DNA of 64,000 bases from positions 1,477,001-1,541,000 of the forward strand of contig NZ_CP083761.1 of NCBI RefSeq assembly GCF_023558375.1, given 5' to 3'. Positions 1-8,075 of the stretch are shown piece after piece (position 1 is the first letter of the stretch; the number at the start of each line of letters is the position of its first letter). The notes beneath the pieces were generated by a model that saw only the letters and a program-made list of their open reading frames with translations, ran no database searches and was not told the origin of the DNA. This DNA is from Chroococcidiopsis sp. CCMEE 29. GTDB lineage: Bacteria > Cyanobacteriota > Cyanobacteriia > Cyanobacteriales > Chroococcidiopsidaceae. The translations under genes were made by a program, and so were the position numbers.

Positions 1-847
1 CTAAGCCTAAAGCTTTCCGGAAGTTTTCATCATATATGGCTTGCTCCCAATACTCTGCAGATTTGACTTGCTCTAGGGTTAAATTCAAGGCTATGTACAG
101 GTCGGCACGAGCGAGATTGGCTTCACGGAGATCGGTGTTAAGAAGATTGGCTTTCCTAAGACTGGCTCCACTAAGGTTGGCTCCACTAAGGTTAGCAAGG
201 GATAAATCAAGTTTTTGTTGGTTTGGGTCTTTGCTGGAGTCACGTCTCCCAAGCACAGTGAGTGCTGCTTGAACGTCTACAGTGATTTTTGGTGGTTCCT
301 GTTGAACATTTTTGGGTGACTGCAAGGGAGATTTTTCTCGCACAAATGAACTGAGAATCTCCATGATTGTCCAATGGTCTTTTGGAGAATCTTTTGCAAT
401 CCGTTCCAATGCATAGATTCCCCCTAAACGGACTTCTAACTTCTCACTGCCCAATAGTTCAATCGCTTTACTGAACCGCTCCGTAACCTGCTTCTCTTCA
501 GCCGCGCTGACATTTGCTTCTGTAGCCCTGACATTGCGGTAGGTAAAGTAGGCAGTTACAACGAAGAATGCACCACCCAATGCCTGGACCAGCGTGCCAT
601 AAATAGCATTTTGTGCGTTAACTCGGTCTTTTTCTAAGGTGAGTCGGTCTTTCTGCAAGGCGAGTTTGTCTTTGGGAGTCACTGTTGCTGGCAAAGTGTC
701 AATCTGTTGTTGCAAAGCATCGATCTGCTGAGCCAGAGAGTTGACGTTGTTCTGCTGCGCCAACCAGAGCGCCAGCAGCACTGCCAAGATGGGAATCCCC
801 AATAACAGCGGCAGCCGCAAATACTTTGGGATTGCCAAAGTTCTCAT
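1..847 (-). CDS. Pentapeptide-repeat membrane protein (partial)
   Basis: Runs off the left edge, so the C-terminus is missing. The start ATG (845-847) overlaps the stop of the RHH gene upstream in an ATGA arrangement, implying translational coupling. A hydrophobic segment lies at about residues 10-28, then a short coiled coil and a second membrane segment near residues 85-105. A helical block follows (ERFSKAIELLGS, GGIYALERIAKDS), then pentapeptide repeats of the A(N/D)LSG type (LANLSGANLSGASL). Pentapeptide repeats fold as a right-handed beta helix. Such proteins are common in cyanobacteria and their function is usually unknown. Confidence 0.85.
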   Translation of the reverse strand, partial: MRTLAIPKYLRLPLLLGIPILAVLLALWLAQQNNVNSLAQQIDALQQQIDTLPATVTPKDKLALQKDRLTLEKDRVNAQNAIYGTLVQALGGAFFVVTAYFTYRNVRATEANVSAAEEKQVTERFSKAIELLGSEKLEVRLGGIYALERIAKDSPKDHWTIMEILSSFVREKSPLQSPKNVQQEPPKITVDVQAALTVLGRRDSSKDPNQQKLDLSLANLSGANLSGASLRKANLLNTDLREANLARADLYIALNLTLEQVKSAEYWEQAIYDENFRKALGL

Positions 848-1077
848 TCCCTAACCAGTCTCCCCAATCCCGCAAACTTCCGTTCTAGGGAAGTGACCCT
901 ATCTTCTAGGGAAGCGATCGCTCCCTTGACGCTACCTGGATCGTTTTTACCTAGATACTGACCCAGAGCCTCGCGCACAATTTCGGCTTCTTTGCGGCCA
1001 GAGGCAGTAGCTAGAGCGCTGATCTGCTGCTGCCAGTCCTGGGGAACCCTAGCCCCAACCATCGGTGACTCTGCCAT
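844..1077 (-). CDS. Ribbon-helix-helix-like small DNA-binding protein
   Basis: A 77-aa protein with a CopG/RHH-like N-terminal half (VPQDWQQQISALATASGRKEAEIVREALGQYL) and a short coiled-coil tail (ASLEDRVTSLERKF). RHH proteins dimerise and bind palindromic operators, often autoregulating or acting as antitoxins. No toxin is recognisable: the coupled downstream gene is the pentapeptide-repeat protein. A decayed second copy with its upstream DNA lies at 3680-4064. DNA-binding activity is inferred from the motif only. Confidence 0.7.
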   Translation of the reverse strand: MAESPMVGARVPQDWQQQISALATASGRKEAEIVREALGQYLGKNDPGSVKGAIASLEDRVTSLERKFAGLGRLVRE

Positions 1078-1286
1078 CCCTGCTCACCCTGCTATCAGTT
1101 TCGTTTCAAGGGTAGCCGATTATAGCTGTAATCGGTGATAGCAGCGATATCATAAGTAAAAATCATAGAAAAAGGCTGAAACCCTGATGAGGCCGTAGAA
1201 GGGGTGACGAGAAATTGATAAGCAGAAGTTAACTGGGGAAAACTAGCTCGAACCAATAACGACAAATCAAGACTTTGAGTCTGATA

Positions 1287-1312
1287 TTCCACGAAATGTG
1301 GATTTAGTGAAT
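1287..1312. other. Recombination-core-like inverted repeat, copy 1 (degenerate)
   Basis: Arms TTCCACGAAA and TTTAGTGAAT are inverted repeats at 7 of 10 positions, separated by a 6-bp spacer. The left arm is identical to that of the better conserved site at 4039-4064 next to the tyrosine recombinase gene. It sits upstream of the intact RHH gene, as copy 2 sits upstream of the decayed one. Confidence 0.4.
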
Positions 1313-1331
1313 AAATTTAAAATTTAACAAA

Positions 1332-1838
1332 TCAAAGTATTTTAGCAACAATTTTAATTAGACCACCAAAATTACCAGAAGAAGCTGAGATAAGAGCAGT
1401 AAATAAGTTAACTGCAATAGCAATTGTGCCAAAAACTTTACTCAAATTATTTAACTTATCAATTGCTTCTTGAAGCTCAGTAGTAGCATTTTCTATTTTT
1501 GGTTTATAGTCTGATATTTTAGCAATAATATTGTCTAGAAGTATTAAATTCAGCTTGTCTCGAATAGCAATTAACTTAAATTCTAGTTCTTCCACGCTGT
1601 TAATCTCATCGAGAAGATTTTCTAAGTTCTGAATAACCTTATTTTTTTCACTTAGTGAAAGATCTGCATCATCAGCAACTCTAGATATATAACCTATTAT
1701 TGCTTGTTTATCTTCTAATTCCCATTCAATCTTTGCAATTTGAAACTCTCGAAATAATTTGCTTCTTTTTTGTCTAGAAGCTTTTCCAACTTTACGAATA
1801 GTCTCGATTAAATCCTGTAGATCTTGATTAGTTGCCAT
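1332..1838 (-). CDS. Hypothetical helical protein with C-terminal membrane segment
   Basis: A 168-aa, A+T-rich gene whose product is not a family I recognise. It is predicted almost entirely helical and charged over residues 1-125, with coiled-coil character, and ends in a hydrophobic segment (about residues 135-165, containing GTIAIAVNLFTALIS). It lies 55 bp downstream of the lipoprotein gene on the same strand, so the two may form an operon. The base composition is visibly lower in G+C than the flanking RHH DNA, suggesting separate origin. Confidence 0.6.
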   Translation of the reverse strand: MATNQDLQDLIETIRKVGKASRQKRSKLFREFQIAKIEWELEDKQAIIGYISRVADDADLSLSEKNKVIQNLENLLDEINSVEELEFKLIAIRDKLNLILLDNIIAKISDYKPKIENATTELQEAIDKLNNLSKVFGTIAIAVNLFTALISASSGNFGGLIKIVAKIL

Positions 1839-1893
1839 TTTTCTTATTTCTCTAACTAAAATAAAATGCGTTTAATCTCTGAGAGATTTTTTA

Positions 1894-2925
1894 CTAATCA
1901 AACTTAAATTGCTCTAACTTCTTGAACAAAGGAGCGGTATTTTTCTGATAATCTTTGAGGATTCTTGAAATTTTCTGAGCTTGAGCAGGCTTGATTTTGA
2001 ACGATGCGTCAGCAGTTTCTATTTGAGACTCATAGTTATTACAAAAAGCATCCTTATTTTTACCCTTTCCGTAGTTAAAATCTTTCTCGAATTCTTGGCT
2101 GATTTTTGAGTGAGTATTACGAGTTTCTTTTAAAACTTCAGCAAAAGCTTTAGCAACATCTATTCTCTTCTCAATATCTTCTTGTCTTGAAACGTATAGT
2201 TCGTCTAATTTAACAAGACTATAACTTGCTGAAGGATTATCAAAATTTCCTCTAGGTTGATGTCGTGTAAAGTAAAGATCTACTTCATCTACTTCGGTAT
2301 TTAAAGCATTTACATAAACTTGACTGGCTATTTGCTCTAATCCTTCGGTATATCCTTGAATCTCATCATCGGTACAAATCATCGCTGGAACTATAGCATC
2401 TTCTTTGATTTGGTCACCGATAATGTCAAAAACCACACCTAGGATGCCTATTCCTTGGTCAACATTGTTAGTAACAATATCAGGAATTGTTATCCCAGTA
2501 TTTGTTAATGCGCCTACCAGACCATTAACAGCATTAGTAAGTTCCGTTTTATCTTTTTCTGGAATTGTACCAGTGTCTTCATCTGCTAAAATTGCCAGCT
2601 TCTCCAGATATACAACTAACACATTGTTAGCTTCGATAATTTTTTGGCTAGCAGGAGCAAATTTTTCTTCGCATTGCTTAAGTTCTCCGTCTTTTTTTCT
2701 AGTATTTATAATTGCTGGAAAGAATCCACTATCTGGTAAATTTGCCCGATTTACACAAGATTGATAAAAATCTTTTCCAATTGCTACTGAAGTCGCTTTG
2801 ATAATCTCCGATCTCTTTCCTAAATCGCTAACTTCTTCAAAATTTTTGCATCCACTTAAACCAGTGGTTAAGAAAGACATACTAATTAGTCCTAGAAAAA
2901 AACGATTCTTCCTTGTTCCAAACAT
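1894..2925 (-). CDS. Putative lipoprotein of unknown function
   Basis: A 343-aa protein beginning with a basic n-region, a hydrophobic stretch and a lipobox (LSGC, Cys at about residue 26), so it is probably exported and lipid-anchored. The remainder is mostly helical and acidic/basic mixed, with no catalytic motif I can name. It precedes the 168-aa helical gene on the same strand. Both lie between the two copies of the RHH-associated repeat and may be cargo. Confidence 0.65.
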   Translation of the reverse strand: MFGTRKNRFFLGLISMSFLTTGLSGCKNFEEVSDLGKRSEIIKATSVAIGKDFYQSCVNRANLPDSGFFPAIINTRKKDGELKQCEEKFAPASQKIIEANNVLVVYLEKLAILADEDTGTIPEKDKTELTNAVNGLVGALTNTGITIPDIVTNNVDQGIGILGVVFDIIGDQIKEDAIVPAMICTDDEIQGYTEGLEQIASQVYVNALNTEVDEVDLYFTRHQPRGNFDNPSASYSLVKLDELYVSRQEDIEKRIDVAKAFAEVLKETRNTHSKISQEFEKDFNYGKGKNKDAFCNNYESQIETADASFKIKPAQAQKISRILKDYQKNTAPLFKKLEQFKFD

Positions 2926-3105
2926 TAAAAATAATATTGTTAAGGATAATATTTAGAAATAAAATATTAAAAACAATTCTTTATTTCTAAGGTTTCAGTT
3001 ATAACACATATTATTTTGGGTGTAAATAATGCGATCACCCTACCCGAACCCAGATCACACCCAAACCCTACCCAATAAACTAAGACTGATAACAGAAGAC
3101 CAATA

Positions 3106-3276
3106 ATGGTAACTGTTATGAAGTGGTTCAGTAACCTTATCTCCTACGGAATAGCAACAACAATAATTATCATTGTTTCAGCCATTACAACCAATGCAAC
3201 TGGTACATCTCCAGCTTCTTCTCAAAATACGGACGAAGAACCAACCGCCCCTACAACATCTTTCAATCTTTGCTAG
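3106..3276 (+). CDS. Small membrane or exported protein (56 aa)
   Basis: An open frame from ATG 3106 (or the internal ATG at 3118) encodes a protein with one hydrophobic segment (ISYGIATTIIIIVSAITT) and a polar Ser/Thr/Pro-rich tail ending FNLC. The stop TAG is the last three bases of the CTAG repeat at the edge of the adjacent MITE. No family recognised; the hydrophobic segment and composition argue for coding but this is not certain. Confidence 0.4.
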   Translation: MVTVMKWFSNLISYGIATTIIIIVSAITTNATGTSPASSQNTDEEPTAPTTSFNLC

Positions 3277-3406
3277 GGCGTGTCTGCAAACTACAAAATC
3301 AATGATTTTGAGCTTGTAAGTCTTACCTCAAGGCTATGTCTTTCCTTTCCAGCAAGATGTAGGTTTTCGTAAAAACTCTTTACAAAATTTACTTTGCAGA
3401 CAGACC
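3277..3406. mobile_element. MITE (IS5-type signature), about 130 bp
   Basis: The ends are near-perfect inverted repeats: GGCGTGTCTGCAAA on the left and TTTGCAGACAGACC on the right (two mismatches). They are flanked on both sides by CTAG (3273-3276 and 3407-3410), which fits the YTAR target duplicated by the IS5 group. The interior has no transposase. The insertion replaced the 3' end of the minus-strand membrane-protein gene at 3334-3612. Confidence 0.7.
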
Positions 3407-3612
3407 CTAGTAGTTACTGCCGTTAATAGCAAGTAAATCGCCCCAATCGCCAGTGCGATTTGCCAAGCGTGGGGGATGAGTGTGTATTTTACCCAAAAAC
3501 TGAAGCCCTCCACCAGATAAGCCAACGAATTTAGCCCCCATCCCAGCGCTTGGAAGACGAGATAACATATGGCAACAAGACCTACAGCCCGAACAAAAGG
3601 GTTGTTAAACAT
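3334..3612 (-). CDS. Small membrane protein with C-terminus rewritten by a MITE
   Basis: A 92-aa protein with hydrophobic segments near residues 8-30, 40-55 and 50-68. The last ~20 residues (from RVCLQSK onward) are read from the MITE at 3277-3406. If the MITE and one CTAG copy are removed, the frame continues AVTTSKD and stops, so the ancestral protein was about 74 aa. Function unknown. Confidence 0.55.
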   Translation of the reverse strand: MFNNPFVRAVGLVAICYLVFQALGWGLNSLAYLVEGFSFWVKYTLIPHAWQIALAIGAIYLLLTAVTTRVCLQSKFCKEFLRKPTSCWKGKT

Positions 3613-3679
3613 AGCTATTTAAATAGTAGAAACTTTCTAGATTTAGGATGCCCTTCAACTGGAATGGCACTACCACGAG

Positions 3680-3869
3680 CTACGCGCTCTTGAATGAAGA
3701 GTTGGTGAAGTCTCCGTTGATGCTACGAGGATCGTTTTTACCTAGATACTGACCTAGAGCCCCCCTGATTATTTCCGCTTCCTTACGTCCAGATGTAGCC
3801 GCGAGCTCACTGAGAGCGTTGCTGCCAGTCTTGGGGAACTCTAGCCCCAACCATTGGCGACTCTGCCAT
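3680..3869 (-). pseudogene. Decayed copy of the RHH gene
   Basis: Reading from ATG 3869, the sequence encodes MAESPMVGARVPQDWQQ exactly as in the intact gene at 844-1077. It then loses bases and shifts frame; SGRKEAEIIRGALGQYLGKNDP continues in another frame. The coiled-coil tail is gone. The DNA upstream (to about 4064) also matches the region upstream of the intact gene, so this is a segmental duplication. Confidence 0.7.
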
Positions 3870-4038
3870 CCTATGCTCACCTTGCTATCAGTGACTCATC
3901 CAGGGTAGTCGATTTCAATCGGGATGGATGATAGCGCCCAAATCATAAGAAAAAATCATCTCTGCATGTGAAAACCACAGTTAAGTAGAGTTGATGATTA
4001 CAGCCAGACCACGATAAATTAATACCTTGAGGCTTATA

Positions 4039-4064
4039 TTCCACGAAATAACGGTTTCGTGTAA
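4039..4064. other. Recombination-core-like inverted repeat, copy 2
   Basis: Arms TTCCACGAAA and TTTCGTGTAA match as inverted repeats at 9 of 10 positions around a 6-bp spacer (TAACGG). Two ~10-bp arms around a 6-8 bp centre is the geometry of tyrosine-recombinase core sites. It ends 27 bp before the start codon of the recombinase at 4092. It could instead be an operator for an RHH regulator. Confidence 0.45.
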
Positions 4065-4091
4065 TCTGGTGATACGTGCAAGATTTAAGTA

Positions 4092-4643
4092 ATGAAAGTT
4101 GCAGGCAACGGGCAGGGAAAAATACTCACCCCAGAAGAGTTGAGGCGGCTATTTACTGACGGATTGCGATCGCCACGAGATAAAGCGCTGTTTGGCATCT
4201 GCTTATATACTGGCTGTCGAGTGTCCGAAGCATTGGCACTCCAGACATCTGATATCAAAGGCGAAACGTTGACTTTCAGAAAGTCTACCACCAAAGCCAG
4301 ACTCAAAACCCGCGTCGTAGATATCCAGCCGGGTCTGGCAGCACTGCTGGCGGAGTATCAACCTTCGCCTGGTGCGTTGTTTCCCGGGATGCGGGGGATT
4401 TCGCCAACTTTAACTCGGTTTATGGCAGACAAGATTCTGCGCGATGCCTGCCTTCGCGTTGGGTTAGTTGGGGTTAGTACTCACTCGTTTAGACGAACAG
4501 CCCTAACAATGATGTCCAGCGCTGGTATTCCCTTGCGGGTGATTCAAGAAATATCAGGACACAACGATCTAGGGACTTTGCAGCGCTATCTGGAAGTTAG
4601 TCCGGAGCAGAAACAGAAAGCTGTTGCAGCAATTGGTTTCTGA
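4092..4643 (+). CDS. Short tyrosine recombinase / phage-type integrase
   Basis: The 183-aa protein is essentially only a catalytic domain. Recognisable residues are Arg I in YTGCRVSEAL, the beta-hairpin Lys in FRKSTTKAR, HxxR in THSFRRT, the His in SGHNDL and the nucleophile Tyr in LQRYLEV. All active-site positions are present, so it is probably functional. It lacks the N-terminal SAM-like arm of XerC/D-type proteins. It stands alone next to the inverted repeat at 4039-4064, which suggests it acts on that site. Confidence 0.85.
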   Translation: MKVAGNGQGKILTPEELRRLFTDGLRSPRDKALFGICLYTGCRVSEALALQTSDIKGETLTFRKSTTKARLKTRVVDIQPGLAALLAEYQPSPGALFPGMRGISPTLTRFMADKILRDACLRVGLVGVSTHSFRRTALTMMSSAGIPLRVIQEISGHNDLGTLQRYLEVSPEQKQKAVAAIGF

Positions 4644-5046
4644 GGAGTGATCGCGCCTACTCGGGTTCAAACTGGCGAAGCTGTCATTTGCGGGTGAAGG
4701 AAAATAAGTATCACTGAAACGCTTATGTAACACTGGTTTCAGCCTTAACGTAGAATTTTTCCGTTTTGGCACGGTGATGCCTAGTAGGAGACCGAAGCGC
4801 TCACTCAGGTTTTGATGTGGATTGTCTTCCATTTACTTCCGAAAACATCCCGGTCAAATCTTAAGTGCCTACATTTCACGCTTGGCTCCTCATAACGCTC
4901 TTGCAAAGCTAAATTTATTAAGCAAATCTTCATAGCTTTTCACTATCTCTTCGCTATTGCTTAATTACACCTCACCTATGAATAGTAATGTGAGCCGCTT
5001 TCTATTCTCAAGCTAGGTCTATTAGTGAGGGTTAAAAATCTCAATT
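4644..5046. other. Intergenic, no supported gene
   Basis: About 400 bp between the recombinase and the GIY-YIG-like gene. A short minus-strand frame (4569-4832) overlaps the recombinase and has no recognisable product. Nothing else is evident. Confidence 0.5.
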
Positions 5047-5877
5047 GTGTTTCCCGACCTTGATTTATCTAAGTTGCCATCTGTATCTTTGTCTCAGAAA
5101 AATAGTCTACCTGAATGTTCAGCTATTTATTTTGCTGTCGACTCGAAAAATCGAGTATTGTATGTCGGTAAGGCAACTAACTTATTGGCTAGATGGAAAA
5201 ACCACCATCGGCAAGAACAACTTAGCAGAATTAACCGACGGAACAAAATAAAAATAGCTTGGTTGAGCTGTTCCAATCAGTTAGATGTACTGACAAATAC
5301 CGAAGCTTATTTCATCAATTTCTATCAACCTTTACTTAACCGGACATTAGTACCTTTAAAAACAATTACACCATCAGAAATAGTATTACAGACAACTCTT
5401 CGCAAGCTATCAGCTTTAGATGTAGTAGTATTTGGGTTTGAGCCAACCATGAATTCAAACCCTCCTACGGTTTATTTAAAATACCCGGTTGAGATTTGGA
5501 AAGGAAACAACTTTGTAAACAATACTGGACCTGTCAATAAGATTATTCAAGCTAATAACAAAAGAAAATCAACCAGATTAAGATGGCACCAATACGAAAT
5601 CAAAAAACTTTCTCTATCCAAAGTTAGAAGCTGGAAAACTAGCTGCAACGGTGTACATATCGATCTTAGTCCTTGGAAGAGTGAGAGAGGTTATTTCTTC
5701 GGCTTAAAATCAGAAGAAAACTTAGTAATAAAAACAGTAGCAGGAGTAGAAATGCCAACCCTAAATGAATTGGAGTTGACAAAGATTTTAGAGAAATACT
5801 GCTTTATTAGAGAAAATTACCCAGGAGTATGCGTGCTAGAACATGACCCCATACCTCTTCTATGGTCAAAACACTAA
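5047..5877 (+). CDS. GIY-YIG-like nuclease domain protein
   Basis: The start is GTG at 5047. Residues ~20-105 resemble a GIY-YIG endonuclease domain: AIYFAVDSKNRVLYVGKATNLLARWKNH gives the two-strand signature (here IYF...YVG) followed by the conserved Arg helix, and E/N residues follow (TEAYFINFYQPLLN). The C-terminal ~170 residues are not a family I recognise. The first motif is divergent (IYF instead of GIY), so activity is uncertain. The gene stands alone in A+T-rich DNA, typical of accessory nucleases. Confidence 0.6.
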   Translation: MFPDLDLSKLPSVSLSQKNSLPECSAIYFAVDSKNRVLYVGKATNLLARWKNHHRQEQLSRINRRNKIKIAWLSCSNQLDVLTNTEAYFINFYQPLLNRTLVPLKTITPSEIVLQTTLRKLSALDVVVFGFEPTMNSNPPTVYLKYPVEIWKGNNFVNNTGPVNKIIQANNKRKSTRLRWHQYEIKKLSLSKVRSWKTSCNGVHIDLSPWKSERGYFFGLKSEENLVIKTVAGVEMPTLNELELTKILEKYCFIRENYPGVCVLEHDPIPLLWSKH

Positions 5878-6579
5878 GCGCTACTTTTATCGTTCTACCA
5901 CTACATTCAGGAAACATCAGGATATGCGGAACGCCGCGCAGCGCGACCTGGAAGTTTCGCTGCTAGCATAAACGTAATGCTGTAGCAGTAATTGGGTTTT
6001 GATGAGCATAGCTAGTAAAATCGCGCAACGATTGGAAAGGAATTAAACATTAAACATTTCTTTCGCTCCTGATTTTGAGCGAGCGAATCAGCTCGCGCAC
6101 CTTTGCGAGGCATATGATTCGCTCAAAATCTCACAGAGTAGCTAGAGCCTTACTTTTTGGCCTAAAGGTAGCGAAGCTGCATCTAAGTGCCACGTAACGT
6201 CTAGAATCTTTGCAGCGCAACGGTTATAGAAAAATTTCGGTGAATTGGCTGAGACATCCCCAAAAATAGCTATTTGGGCAAGTTTTAAGAGCACAAAAGC
6301 TTTAAACGCTGATTCTACCGTGACTTTTATAGCCACTCCAGCCATCATTTACGGGCAAGTTGCAATTTTTGAGGATTTTTAAGCTGGATTCCTTGCTGTA
6401 TAACTGTTTCGGCTTTTGCGTGGCACTTACTTGAAGCGTCGCTACCATTGCCCCTATATGTGAAGCTTGCTTAAACTTCACACTCTACTTCACACTATTG
6501 CCTTATGATAGTTTCAGGAAACTTCAAGTATCAGTCTCAGCTCTGAGTATGCACATACTCCTTAAGAACCTAAAAAAGG
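5878..6579. other. Intergenic region with a 28-bp inverted repeat pair
   Basis: No convincing gene. It contains two 28-nt arms (6167-6194 and 6419-6446) that are inverted copies of each other at 24 of 28 positions, sharing the ends GGTAGCGA and TGGCACTTA. About 224 bp lie between them. This could be a remnant of a small inserted element. A short minus-strand frame (6142-6348) covers part of it and is unsupported. Confidence 0.4.
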
Positions 6580-7386
6580 ATGGAGAAAGTGGTTAACACC
6601 AACCCACTCATTGCAAAGCCACCTGAGGAGGTGCCGTTAAAGTCAGCACCTCTCGTTCGTGTAATTGCGCAGGTACGCTTTCCACCCATTCTTTCTATTG
6701 GAGAAAGGAGTTTTGTTGGTCATTTCCAGGAAGCGATTCGAGAAAAATATCCTATCCTACAGCCTGAGCAAACTCATGGTCTAATCCTCGGTCCTCAAGG
6801 GCTTATGCAGACTGAACCCCAAGTGATTTGGAGGTTCGCGGATACTAGCGGTAACTGGCGAGTATCACTAGCATCAGATTTTATATCACTTGAGACAGTT
6901 GCTTACTCAAGCCGCAGTGACTTTCTAAATCGTCTGAAGAATGTGCTCTTAGCACTTGATATACACATAAAGCCTCAGATTGTTGAACGGTTTGGATTGC
7001 GCTACATCGATAGACTCGTCAGCCAGGAAATGAAAGATATATCAAAGCTTGTACGCCCCGAGATTGCTGGTATCTTGGCAACCGAGGTTGGGAAGAACGT
7101 ACATCAGACCATAAACGAGTCTTTATTCAACCTACCAGAGGGACAAGAGCAGATAATTGCACGGTGGGGACTTCTGCCTGCTAATGCAACTATTGATCCA
7201 GCAGCAGTTGAGCCAATTGCTGAGCCTAGTTGGGTGCTTGATCTAGATATGTCTCTCTCAACACAGCGAGCGTTTAGTGTCGAAGGACTTGTAAGTGAGG
7301 CGTGGCGCTTTGCTGAACGGATTTATACTGTCTTTCGATGGGTGGTGAATGATGACTTTTTGCAGCGATTCGGAGGTGAACTATGA
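6580..7386 (+). CDS. TIGR04255 family protein
   Basis: A 268-aa protein with the N-terminal signature of TIGR04255 (PLKSAPLVRVIAQVRFPPIL), a sporadically distributed bacterial family of unknown function often found in accessory loci. It also has the family-like segment ERFGLRYIDRL in the middle. Its stop overlaps the start of the next gene (ATGA), and the third gene overlaps the second, so the three are one operon. Start chosen at ATG 6580; a GTG at 6589 behind GGAG is possible. A role in defence is conjecture from context. Confidence 0.75.
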   Translation: MEKVVNTNPLIAKPPEEVPLKSAPLVRVIAQVRFPPILSIGERSFVGHFQEAIREKYPILQPEQTHGLILGPQGLMQTEPQVIWRFADTSGNWRVSLASDFISLETVAYSSRSDFLNRLKNVLLALDIHIKPQIVERFGLRYIDRLVSQEMKDISKLVRPEIAGILATEVGKNVHQTINESLFNLPEGQEQIIARWGLLPANATIDPAAVEPIAEPSWVLDLDMSLSTQRAFSVEGLVSEAWRFAERIYTVFRWVVNDDFLQRFGGEL

Positions 7387-8075
7387 TTTCTCTTTTAACC
7401 AGAAGTCCTTATCCATCTTCAGGCACTTCCGCAAGTGGATCTATGCGAGACTCAGTTTCTCAGCGACCTAATGTCGTAATAGTGCCAGTGTTTCCTACCC
7501 GTTCTGGAACAGCAACTAATGAACCAATTTCCGATCAAGATTTATTACTTGTTTTAGAACGAACGAATAGTGGACTTCCGCTGTCCTTCCCATCAGCTAA
7601 TTCTGCGGAAGCCAATCGGGCTGCTCTCAATGAACTGAGGAAATTGAGTGGTTTGACATGGGAGCAACTTGCTAAGCTCTTCAATGTCTCACGCAGAAGC
7701 CTACATTTTTGGGCAAGTGGGCAGCCATTATCACGTTTTAATGAGGAGAACCTTAATCGATTATTAGGCACTATTCGGTATATCAATCGAGGTAGTGCAA
7801 GTGTTAATCGCAATCTTTTACTGAGTCCTGGTCGGGATGGTAGGCTTCTTTTCGATCTGCTAGTAGCGGGTGAGCATGAGCAAGTCAAACGGGTTCTTGG
7901 TGCTGGGAATGCACCTCAGAAACCGCAGCTACTGCCTCTATCGAAAGATGCCAGTGCGTCACGTATGCCACCGCCTCCAGAAGATTTGGTTGGTGCTCTG
8001 CAGGAGCCTATCTATCGTGGAGTAGGACGAACGCGACCTGCGCGTGCGGCAAGGAGCCGCAAACATGGCAGTTGA
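7383..8075 (+). CDS. Helix-turn-helix protein, middle gene of a three-gene operon
   Basis: A 230-aa protein. Residues ~80-125 contain a XRE-like helix-turn-helix (LRKLSGLTWEQLAKLFNVSRRSLHFWASG). It is flanked by a low-complexity N-terminus and a helical C-terminal part ending in an Arg-rich tail. It probably binds DNA and may regulate the operon or recruit its partners. It overlaps the TIGR04255 gene by 4 bp and the third gene by 11 bp. Confidence 0.7.
   Translation: MISLLTRSPYPSSGTSASGSMRDSVSQRPNVVIVPVFPTRSGTATNEPISDQDLLLVLERTNSGLPLSFPSANSAEANRAALNELRKLSGLTWEQLAKLFNVSRRSLHFWASGQPLSRFNEENLNRLLGTIRYINRGSASVNRNLLLSPGRDGRLLFDLLVAGEHEQVKRVLGAGNAPQKPQLLPLSKDASASRMPPPPEDLVGALQEPIYRGVGRTRPARAARSRKHGS

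Noticed and set aside
36-272. Plus-strand frame rich in RLAPLRLA repeats
   Set aside because: It is the complement of the pentapeptide repeats read on the minus strand.
1095-1292. 65-codon minus-strand frame upstream of the RHH gene
   Set aside because: Not conserved as a frame in the duplicate copy at 3880-4064, so it is probably noncoding.
4569-4832. 87-codon minus-strand frame
   Set aside because: Overlaps the recombinase and matches no family.
6142-6348. 68-codon minus-strand frame
   Set aside because: Lies across the inverted-repeat arm and has no recognisable product.
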